Shown here: positions 1 to 7,269 of the stretch, piece after piece
Position numbering within the stretch: the stretch's first letter is position 1
Layout of the letters: every line of letters starts with the position of its first letter
Origin: DAIUCA01 sp964613675
GTDB lineage: Bacteria > Pseudomonadota > Gammaproteobacteria > Competibacterales > Competibacteraceae
DNA: 35,789 nucleotides
Reading direction: 5' to 3'
NCBI GenBank assembly: GCA_964613675.1
Contig: CAZTIH010000009.1
Location: 1-35,789, forward strand
The notes under the pieces: model-generated
The model's input: the letters and a program-made list of their open reading frames with translations, nothing else
Databases searched by the model: none
What the model was told of the DNA's origin: nothing
Translations under genes and position numbers: made by a program

Positions 1-28
1 GAAACACGGGCATGCCGAAGTAATCGGC

Positions 29-1441
29 TTACTTGGTCAGACCGGCAATAAAAATGGTCTGAGAAAGCGCCATAATCGGACCGATCAGAAATGAGAAAAG
101 GGTTTCAATCAAGGTACTGAGCGCAATGCGCCCAGGCCCTCCGTAGGCTTTACGGGTGTCTGCTCGCAACAGAATATCCACAATGCCGCAGATCTTGGGC
201 GAGAAGGTAATTGCCATCATGACGGCAAATAATGTCACTGCTTCGTAACTGCCCGCCCCCTCAACTCCCCAAATGATCGCTTTTATCAGTCCCAACAGCA
301 GAAACGCAAACCATAATGGGGCAGAGGTGTACATCATGATGGCGAGCAACAACTGGATGCGATCCATGATCGTGATGTTCTTCAGCATCGGAAACAGCTT
401 CAGATATTGCATGTTGCCATTGCACCAACGCAGATCACGCTTGATGAAATCGGGGAGCGTCGGGGGATTTTCCTCATAACTCTGATCCTCTTCGGGCAAC
501 ACCCATACTTCATAGCCGCCACGACGCATCAGAATTGCTTCTACTTGATCGTGACTCAAAATTTGGCCCCCCATGGGCGGTTTACCTGGCAATGTGGGGA
601 GCTTGCAGTGTTCTATAAACGGCGCTATCCGAATCAATGCGTTGTGCCCCCAATACGGCCCAAAGGGTCCCAGCCACCACGCACTTCCCGTCGTATAACT
701 ACGCATCCCATGACGCATTCCGAATTGAAAAATCCGCGTGAACGGGCTAACGGCTGGCAAGCCCACCACTAATGTCTGCAAGATGCCTACACGCGGGTGT
801 TGCTCCATGATGTGGGTCAATCGCACGACCAATTCCCCCCCCATCAGACTGTCTGCATCGAGTACCAGTAGATAATCGAATTGAGGTCCCCAGGTCTCCA
901 GAAACTCCCACAAATTCCCCGTTTTGAAGTCTTTATTTTCGGGACGCCGACGATAATGCAACCGTTCAGGACGGGCATCCACCGCCTGCCACTGTGCAAA
1001 TCGCCGGGCTTCTTCAGCCGCCAATTCGGGATTCTGCGTGTCACTTAACAGAAAATACTCGAACGATTCCCCATGACCCGTAGTTTCTATACTGGCTTCA
1101 GTGGCTTGTAGATGTCTGAAAATGCGTTCTGGATTTTCGTTACACGCTAACATTACTACGGCGGTGCGCCCTTTGAGAGATGCGTGAGGGGTAATCTCCC
1201 GCGCTAACGGTGCGACGATTTTCAGAGGATCGCGATAGCAATACAGAATTCCTAAACCAATTAAAGCATTCCATAACCCAATGACGCCCCAGGGAATTGT
1301 CAGTGCAAATAAAACGACTAGCAGAAAATCGATAATGCCAAATCCATCCACTTTTAAGATATTCACTAAGGCCGTCATGAGAACGACCATTGTGGCCATA
1401 AATAGCAAGGCAAATAGCCCGCGCCGCAAGCGATACGACAT
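29..1441 (-). CDS. OpgH/MdoH-like membrane glucosyltransferase, short form
   Basis: Family 2 glycosyltransferase of the OpgH type, which in the family makes the beta-glucan backbone of osmoregulated periplasmic glucans at the inner membrane. Two hydrophobic segments (about residues 8-30 and 36-66) precede a cytoplasmic catalytic domain with the processive GT signature: SDT near D134, LDADS (D195/D197), SHDQVEA (D298) and RDLRWCNGN (R338/W339). Three hydrophobic segments follow and the protein ends at residue 470. E. coli OpgH is about 850 residues, so both ends are short; the stop follows the membrane segment that is internal in long OpgH. No opgG is visible, but the window edge lies 28 bases downstream. 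The ATG is preceded by AGAGG at good spacing. Family call firm; glucan product inferred. Confidence 0.82.
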   Translation of the reverse strand: MSYRLRRGLFALLFMATMVVLMTALVNILKVDGFGIIDFLLVVLFALTIPWGVIGLWNALIGLGILYCYRDPLKIVAPLAREITPHASLKGRTAVVMLACNENPERIFRHLQATEASIETTGHGESFEYFLLSDTQNPELAAEEARRFAQWQAVDARPERLHYRRRPENKDFKTGNLWEFLETWGPQFDYLLVLDADSLMGGELVVRLTHIMEQHPRVGILQTLVVGLPAVSPFTRIFQFGMRHGMRSYTTGSAWWLGPFGPYWGHNALIRIAPFIEHCKLPTLPGKPPMGGQILSHDQVEAILMRRGGYEVWVLPEEDQSYEENPPTLPDFIKRDLRWCNGNMQYLKLFPMLKNITIMDRIQLLLAIMMYTSAPLWFAFLLLGLIKAIIWGVEGAGSYEAVTLFAVMMAITFSPKICGIVDILLRADTRKAYGGPGRIALSTLIETLFSFLIGPIMALSQTIFIAGLTK

Positions 1442-1468
1442 AGAAAACCTCTAATGTTTGGGCGATAG

Positions 1469-1496
1469 AAAAAGCCGTTGAGCCTAATTCAACGGC
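1469..1496 (-). terminator. Intrinsic terminator after the SSS-histidine kinase gene
   Basis: On the minus strand GCCGTTGA and TCAACGGC form a perfect 8-bp stem around a 7-nt loop (arms 1489-1496 and 1474-1481), followed directly by five T (1469-1473). It lies 18 bases past the stop of the kinase gene and before the OpgH-like gene, so the two are probably separate transcription units. Confidence 0.85.
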
Positions 1497-1513
1497 CTAA
1501 ATTGGGACTGAAT

Positions 1514-4201
1514 TTACCGAGCAACGATGTCTTGAGTGAACGCACATTCATGAGGCAATTCGATGAAAAACGTCGCCCCTTGACCTTCCTCGCTTTCGAC
1601 CCAAATGCGTCCCCGATGCGCTTCAATAATGCGCGCACAAATGGGGAGTCCTAATCCGGTCCCGGCGGGTTTACCCCGTTGAATATCTTGGACTTGATGG
1701 AATTTTTCAAAAATTTGCGCCTGTTGCAATCTGGGGATCCCCGGACCGGTATCGCTGACCGATAACGAAACTCCATTGATCGTCGCTTGCAAGGTAACGG
1801 TCACTTTTCCCTTGGCTGGGCAGAATTTTGCCGCGTTCGACAGCAAATTCACCACCACCTGCGTGAGGCGGTCCGCGTCGCCATAAAGCGACAATTCGGG
1901 CGGCGAAATAAAGTCGAGGCTTATTTCGCGCTCCCGAAATAATTGCCCTGTCATATTAATCGCTTCTTGGGTTAAAGCCCGTAATTCGATTGCCTGACAG
2001 GTTAACTGCGCTTGCCCTGATTCGAGCTTGGCCAAATCGAGCACTTGATTGATAAGGCGCGTTAAACGGTCGCTCTCCTTCGCAACAATCCCTAAAAACG
2101 ACTGCCGCTGTTCTATCGGCAAATCGGGATTGGCTAATAGAATGTCTGAAAAAGCTCGGATCGAAGTTAATGGCGTGCGCAATTCATGGGTCACCGTCGA
2201 AATAAACTCATCCTTCAAACGATCCAATTGTTGTAGCTGCGCATTGGCCGCCCGAAGCTCGGCCGTCGCTAACGCCAATTCCTGTGATCGCGCCTCCAAT
2301 TCACGGCTGTACGCCCGAACCTGCGCACTTTCATCCAACATTTCCTGAACCTCACGCCATTGAGGTTGCCCCTGCGGCATTAAGGCGCCCATCGCGATTC
2401 GAGCGGCGGCGGCTCCCACAGCACCCGCCAATCGCTGTTCTGCACGATGCAATAGCTCCGATGACGCGGGCTGGTGCGGATTTTCCTCTGAAACCAGCAA
2501 TTCCTTAAACAGGGCTTGCGTCCGTTCAGGTCCAATAAATCGCTGCAATTCATTACCTAACATTGCTACGGTCACTTTGTTATTCGCCGCCATGAGCACA
2601 GCAGTTGGGGCAGTGGCAAGGAATTGACGTGCAATTAATCTTTCTCGGTCGCCTTCCTTACCCCACAGGGATCCTATGACCAACCCCCCGATATTGACCA
2701 GTCCCGTCCAGAACAATGCGTGACTGTAAGGATCTAAGCCTTTTAAGCCAAACAATTCGTAAGGACGCAGCAAAGTCAACCCCAAAGGGCCTTGGGTAAT
2801 AAATTCAATAGGTAACCAACCAGAACGCGCAAATGCAGGTAACAGCAAGGTGTACGCCCAAAGTACAAATCCCGCACTTAATCCCAGAATAGCCCCCTGT
2901 TTACGTGCACCACTCCAAAAAGCCCCAATGAGTAAGGCAGGTGCGAGTTGTGCCGCTGCGACAAAGGAAATCAATCCCATCGCAACGAGTGCGTAGGTGT
3001 CCCCCAATAAGGCAAAGTTGAAAAATCCCAAGGAAATTAATAAACAAATTGCGATTCGGCGGATAGTCAATACCCATTGGGTAAAATCCCCTTTAAACCG
3101 CTTTTGTGCGACCAGCCAGGGTAAAACCAAACTATTGCTAACCATCGTAGCTAATGCGACAGTTTCCACGATCACCATGCCAGTCGCCGCCGAAATCCCC
3201 CCAATAAATACCAGTAAGGCAAGTTCAAAATGCCCCTGGGAAAGCGGCAATGCGAGCACAAATAAATCGGCCGGGGTTCCCGAAGGTAAGTAAAGTAGCC
3301 CTGCAATCGCTATTGGTAAGACAAAAAAGTTAATCAAGAGTAGATACAGCGGAAACAACCAAGTCGCTGTACGAACATGCTCCACCCTGCCTTCAACGAC
3401 TAACATCTGAAACTGACGCGGTAAACAAAAAAATGCCGCAAAAGCCAGCAAATTCAGACTAAACCACTCGATGTAACTTTCTTTCGTGTTGCGTAATGCA
3501 AACAGGGATTCGAGGACGGCAGGGGGTTTGTCCATCGTGAAAACTTGAGATAGCTCCGACCAAAATCCCACCGTCACAAACAGCCCCAACGCCAAAAACG
3601 CCACTAATTTCACGAGTGATTCCACTGCAATCGCGGCCACCAATCCTTCGTGTCGCTCCGTACCATCGAGACGTCGCGTCCCAAATAAAATGGCAAAGAC
3701 TGCCAGAATGGCCCCCGCCCCCAATCCCACCCACAACGAAGGCGGAGCCTGCATATCGCCCTGGGCCAATACCACAAAACTATGCGCTATCGCCTTGAGT
3801 TGAATTGCTAAATAAGGCGTCAAGCCCAAAGCCAAGACCGTGGTCGCCAACGCCCCCAAGACTACGCTCTGTCCATAACGCGCCGACAGCCAGTCCGCAA
3901 TCGACGTGATGTGTTGGGCGCGACTGATTGTAATCAGCTTGGTCAACAGGATCGGAAACAGTAGCGCCGCCAAGGTTGGCCCCAAGTAGATCGGCAAAAA
4001 GGCCAATCCCTGCGTCGAAGCCAGCCCCACGCTGCCGTAAAAAGTCCACGCCGTGCAGTACACCCCAATAGATAGGCTGTAAGTAACGGGATGATTGATA
4101 AGTGACCGCCCACGACTTGCTAATCGTTCGGCCCACTGCGCGAGCAAAAATAAAAAAACGGCGTACCCAACTGTCGCCGTTAATAAAGCTAATAGCGTCA
4201 T
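1514..4201 (-). CDS. CbrA-like hybrid: SSS-family transporter fused to sensor histidine kinase
   Basis: An 895-residue inner-membrane protein. Residues 1 to about 510 are a sodium/solute symporter module with some 13 hydrophobic helices. A linker resembling the STAC domain of CbrA-type proteins follows (about 540-610, motif LLHRAEQRLAGAVGAA), then a coiled linker and a complete kinase core: HisKA with THELRTPL (His672), N-box with NLLSNAAK (N789), SDTGPGIP (D817), the F-box-like EKFHQV, and GTGLGL (847-852). No PAS domain is evident between linker and kinase. In Pseudomonas, CbrA senses or transports histidine and controls carbon/nitrogen use; the substrate here cannot be told. It is the last gene of an operon with a small membrane peptide 39 bases upstream. 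The ATG start has only a weak ribosome site. No CbrB-type regulator is in the window. Confidence 0.9.
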   Translation of the reverse strand: MTLLALLTATVGYAVFLFLLAQWAERLASRGRSLINHPVTYSLSIGVYCTAWTFYGSVGLASTQGLAFLPIYLGPTLAALLFPILLTKLITISRAQHITSIADWLSARYGQSVVLGALATTVLALGLTPYLAIQLKAIAHSFVVLAQGDMQAPPSLWVGLGAGAILAVFAILFGTRRLDGTERHEGLVAAIAVESLVKLVAFLALGLFVTVGFWSELSQVFTMDKPPAVLESLFALRNTKESYIEWFSLNLLAFAAFFCLPRQFQMLVVEGRVEHVRTATWLFPLYLLLINFFVLPIAIAGLLYLPSGTPADLFVLALPLSQGHFELALLVFIGGISAATGMVIVETVALATMVSNSLVLPWLVAQKRFKGDFTQWVLTIRRIAICLLISLGFFNFALLGDTYALVAMGLISFVAAAQLAPALLIGAFWSGARKQGAILGLSAGFVLWAYTLLLPAFARSGWLPIEFITQGPLGLTLLRPYELFGLKGLDPYSHALFWTGLVNIGGLVIGSLWGKEGDRERLIARQFLATAPTAVLMAANNKVTVAMLGNELQRFIGPERTQALFKELLVSEENPHQPASSELLHRAEQRLAGAVGAAAARIAMGALMPQGQPQWREVQEMLDESAQVRAYSRELEARSQELALATAELRAANAQLQQLDRLKDEFISTVTHELRTPLTSIRAFSDILLANPDLPIEQRQSFLGIVAKESDRLTRLINQVLDLAKLESGQAQLTCQAIELRALTQEAINMTGQLFREREISLDFISPPELSLYGDADRLTQVVVNLLSNAAKFCPAKGKVTVTLQATINGVSLSVSDTGPGIPRLQQAQIFEKFHQVQDIQRGKPAGTGLGLPICARIIEAHRGRIWVESEEGQGATFFIELPHECAFTQDIVAR

Positions 4202-4240
4202 CGCATTCGCCTGCTTGGAGGGGGGAGGGCGCTGGGTTCG

Positions 4241-4408
4241 CTAACGGGTAATGCGGTAAGCGAGAAAAATGATTCCGACCCACGCCCCAAAAAGATAACC
4301 AAATTGCAAGGGCCAGATTCCGTAGCGCCCGCCGTCAAAGAGGGCAAGCAACGGATAGTTCAGAAGAAATAATGCCAATATCGTCAAGGCGAATAGTCGT
4401 TCTTCCAC
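4241..4408 (-). CDS. Small 55-aa membrane peptide, CbrX-like by position
   Basis: A short GTG-start gene: GAGGAG sits 6 bases before GTG (4408-4406) and TAG is at 4243-4241. The product starts MEERLFALTI and has two hydrophobic helices (about residues 4-22 and 30-52) separated by a polar turn with DGGRYG. It starts 10 bases after the exonuclease-fusion stop and ends 39 bases before the transporter-kinase ATG. Small hydrophobic ORFs directly upstream of SSS transporters or CbrA kinases (CbrX, DUF4212-like partners) are a known arrangement. I infer a partner or translational-coupling role; I do not assign a family. Confidence 0.72.
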   Translation of the reverse strand: MEERLFALTILALFLLNYPLLALFDGGRYGIWPLQFGYLFGAWVGIIFLAYRITR

Positions 4409-4418
4409 CGTCGTCTCC

Positions 4419-6488
4419 TCAAAAGGCCGCCTGTAACCGCTTTAACGCCACCATTTTCGCCTCTGCCGCAAAGGCTTGGCCTAAAGTGGTGATGCCCTGA
4501 GCTTCGAGCAGTTTTAGCAGCCGCAAAAACACCTCTGCCGTCGCAAACGCATCGCCCAACGCCGTGTGCCGCCCGCTAATATCCACCCCCAAACGTTCTG
4601 CAATGGCATCGAGATGATGTTGGTCGGTGTAGTCGTGCAGGAAACTCGATAACAACAGCGTGTCGAGCACGGGATTAGAGAAGGTCACCCCGCATCGTTT
4701 CTCTTTCAACCGCAGAAACTTCATGTCGAACGCCGCGTTGTGCGCCACCAGCACCGAATCTTGGCCCACAAAGCGCTGAAATACCGCCAGAACTTCGCAA
4801 ATTCGCGGCTGATTTTTCACCATATCGTCCGTGATACCGTGAAATCGGATGGAGTCGAGGGGAATAACCTTATCGGGATGAACCAATTGTTCGTAGGTTT
4901 CTCCCCGCAGCACGCGCCCGCGCAACACCCGTACAGCCCCAATTTGAATGATTTCATCGCCTTCAGAGGGCCGTAACCCTGTGGTTTCGGTATCGAATAC
5001 GACAAAGGGAATGTCACAGAGCCGTCGATCATTCCAATTCTCGTCGGGGACGGCCTCCAGATTGAGAGAAAAGTCATAAAATTCAGGGCGTTCGGTCAAA
5101 GTGACCAGGGGTTGCCACTGTCGTTGTGAGGCCGGTAAGGGCAGTCGCAACATGGCATAGCCCCGTCGTCGATGCCCTTGGCTCCACAATTCGCTGTTGT
5201 GCCGACGCAACACTTGGAATCCATTGGTTGCGGCGACGAGATCATCAAGGGGTTGTTCGAGCCAACCATCGACTATCTGCACGGGCAACGGTTTTCCTTC
5301 CCAAATAATGTCTAGATACACGCGACGGTCGCCTAACAGACATTCCATTTCAAAACTCACCCCATCCGGGAGCACGCTGTAAAGCCGATAAAGCAGATAA
5401 TCGAGAAGCAGTAACAGCGAGTGTCCATCCACACACAGCCAGAGCGGATCGCCTATGAGTTTGATTAAAGGCTGCTGATGCAACTGACGTTGACGGTTGA
5501 GCTGATTCAGCAAATCACTAGAGAGCATGTCGGTCAACGGCCATTGCGCACCGATAATGGCCCGCAAATCCAAGGAGAGTGCCTCAAATTTTTCGCTTAA
5601 CACCTGACTTTCCTGGGCCACGATCTGCTGAAACCGCTCCCGCTGACAGGGTTCCATTTGGGGATAGTTGCTCAAATTTTCTGCGGCGGCTCGCAAATTA
5701 GCCAAAGGACGCCGTAAATCTTCTGTGCGATTTTTGAAGGTGGGCCGATCTTGGAGATGCTGTTCTACGCCGAGGTGACGCATCGTCAACACAAATGCGC
5801 CATTCAAACTGCCGATTTTGGGAAGCAACGCTAACCGACAGTTCACCAAACCGCTGTCCGCCACCAATGCACAGGTAAAGTCTGCATCGGTACGACTCGG
5901 ATTTTCCCGCAACAGATTCAAGGTCGTCATCACGGGGGCCTTTGCCAATAGCCCAAACAGGGCTTTTCCTAACCCCAATTCATGGGATTTGGAGAGCAAT
6001 TGGGCGGCGGCATGGTTGTAGAGCATGATCCGATACTCGGCATCACAGACCAGAACGCCTTCTGATAGCTCTCGCAGAACGGTCTCAAGCTGAACCTTTT
6101 GAACGGCCAACTCGCGCGCGTCTCCGGCACTTTCTCGCTGTAATTTGCCGATTTGCTTGCCCAATTTCTCAATGACATCGGGTAAATCCCCCAAACAATG
6201 CCAATCGTCGAAGGTAATGGCGTGTTCTGGATTGCCGTGGGCAATAATTTTGGTGCCATGTTTTACGCGGGATAACGGTAACCAATAAAACTTCTCCAGC
6301 GCCGCCGCCGCGACAAATAGGGCGACGATCATGGCCGCACCGATATTGATTAACCAATTTTTCGCCTGCTGAAGCGCCGTTGGATCCGCAATCCACTGAG
6401 GTAGCTCGTTGTACAGTCCGATGCTGAGCCAAAAAAACGGTACCAATGGCCCAACCAGCAGAAGCAGCCAAGGAAGAATTCGGTTCAT
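4419..6488 (-). CDS. Membrane PAS/pseudo-kinase protein fused to DnaQ-type 3'-5' exonuclease
   Basis: A 689-residue fusion. Two transmembrane helices (about 6-26 and 46-66) flank a short periplasmic loop. Then come a HAMP-like coiled segment (68-125), a PAS-like domain (about 135-240), a DHp-like helix pair with TEDLRRPL where HisKA has SHELRTPL (Glu256 replaces the phospho-acceptor His), and a degraded ATPase-like stretch (about 310-480) without N-box or glycine-rich motifs. The C-terminus (496-689) is a complete DEDDh exonuclease: FDTETTGL (D499, E501), AHNAAFD (D588), and H641 with D646. A longer upstream frame would overlap the receiver gene; ATG 6488, four bases after the receiver stop, is the natural start. 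Context suggests that a membrane signal modulates a nuclease, or that the nuclease is a signalling output; substrate unknown. Confidence 0.85.
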   Translation of the reverse strand: MNRILPWLLLLVGPLVPFFWLSIGLYNELPQWIADPTALQQAKNWLINIGAAMIVALFVAAAALEKFYWLPLSRVKHGTKIIAHGNPEHAITFDDWHCLGDLPDVIEKLGKQIGKLQRESAGDARELAVQKVQLETVLRELSEGVLVCDAEYRIMLYNHAAAQLLSKSHELGLGKALFGLLAKAPVMTTLNLLRENPSRTDADFTCALVADSGLVNCRLALLPKIGSLNGAFVLTMRHLGVEQHLQDRPTFKNRTEDLRRPLANLRAAAENLSNYPQMEPCQRERFQQIVAQESQVLSEKFEALSLDLRAIIGAQWPLTDMLSSDLLNQLNRQRQLHQQPLIKLIGDPLWLCVDGHSLLLLLDYLLYRLYSVLPDGVSFEMECLLGDRRVYLDIIWEGKPLPVQIVDGWLEQPLDDLVAATNGFQVLRRHNSELWSQGHRRRGYAMLRLPLPASQRQWQPLVTLTERPEFYDFSLNLEAVPDENWNDRRLCDIPFVVFDTETTGLRPSEGDEIIQIGAVRVLRGRVLRGETYEQLVHPDKVIPLDSIRFHGITDDMVKNQPRICEVLAVFQRFVGQDSVLVAHNAAFDMKFLRLKEKRCGVTFSNPVLDTLLLSSFLHDYTDQHHLDAIAERLGVDISGRHTALGDAFATAEVFLRLLKLLEAQGITTLGQAFAAEAKMVALKRLQAAF

Positions 6489-6492
6489 AGCA

Positions 6493-6906
6493 CTAGGGCA
6501 TTTCCGAGAGGAGTTCGGCGACTTTGGCCACCACTTCCTGAATCGCAAAGGGCTTAGTGATGTAATCGTCGGCCCCCATCGCCAAGCCTTTTTCCCGTTC
6601 AATGTCGCGCCCTTTTGCCGTCAACATGATGATCTTGACATGTGACCAATCGGGGTTGGCGCGTACGGTTTCACAGACTTCGTAGCCCGTTTTGCGCGGC
6701 ATCATCACATCCAATAACAGCAAATCGGGACAGTGATGACGAAATCGTTCGAGGGCAATTTCACCATCTGGAGCCGTATCCACCCGATAGCCCGCCTGTT
6801 TCATAATAAATTCTAGGGATAACAAAATGTTGGGCTCGTCATCGACCACAAGCACATGGCGATTACCGAGCGATTTTGGGCGGTTAACAGACTGCGTACT
6901 ATTCAT
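6493..6906 (-). CDS. Stand-alone CheY-like receiver protein
   Basis: A 137-residue response regulator consisting only of a receiver domain after about 16 variable residues: acidic pair in VVDDEP (D22-D23), phospho-acceptor D66 in LLLLDVMMP, T96 in MLTAKG and K118 in YITKPF. There is no output domain. ATG 6906 is chosen because GAGGAGG lies 11 bases upstream; an alternative in-frame ATG at 6939 lacks a site and abuts the previous stop. It lies four bases before the exonuclease fusion and in one operon with the CbrA-like kinase, so it is the probable phosphorylation partner of that kinase and may pass the signal by protein contact. Partnership is inferred from gene order. Confidence 0.9.
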   Translation of the reverse strand: MNSTQSVNRPKSLGNRHVLVVDDEPNILLSLEFIMKQAGYRVDTAPDGEIALERFRHHCPDLLLLDVMMPRKTGYEVCETVRANPDWSHVKIIMLTAKGRDIEREKGLAMGADDYITKPFAIQEVVAKVAELLSEMP

Positions 6907-6939
6907 GGTGTAGTTTTCCTCCTCAGGTGACGACCGCAT

Positions 6940-7215
6940 TTAAGAATTACTTGGATTATTGTCGCGGTCGGGATTTTTTTGTTGTTTCAAAAAAGCATCC
7001 CAAAACGCCTTCTGAACCACTTCCATCGACTGCAAATGCGCGGGCAACAAGGGTTTCATCATCGTCGCCATATCGACGCCATTCAGCGGAATGCCACGCT
7101 GCATATTTTCTAGCAACTTATTCATAATTTCGTCTTGTAGCGGCTGCACATTGGGAAGTCCCAAAAACTCCCGCATCTCTTGCGGAGTCGCCTCGACATT
7201 CACCGTAATTTTCAT
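6940..7215 (-). CDS. DUF6489-like small protein
   Basis: A 91-residue soluble protein beginning MKITVNVEATPQEMREFLGL and ending in a polar Asn-rich tail. The opening strand, the residue run with FLGLPNVQ, and a middle segment of amphipathic helices match my memory of the small proteobacterial family DUF6489, which has no established function. It sits between mnmG (54 bases upstream) and the receiver gene (33 bases downstream), on the same strand, so it may be the first member of the signalling operon. No signal peptide or metal motif is seen. Confidence 0.65.
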   Translation of the reverse strand: MKITVNVEATPQEMREFLGLPNVQPLQDEIMNKLLENMQRGIPLNGVDMATMMKPLLPAHLQSMEVVQKAFWDAFLKQQKNPDRDNNPSNS

Positions 7216-7269
7216 CGGAATCTGCTCTGCACAAAGTGGGTTGGCACATATATCAGCATAGCAATTGTG

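Noticed and set aside
6489..6602. Longer start for the exonuclease fusion
   Set aside because: The extra residues are an out-of-frame reading of the receiver gene.
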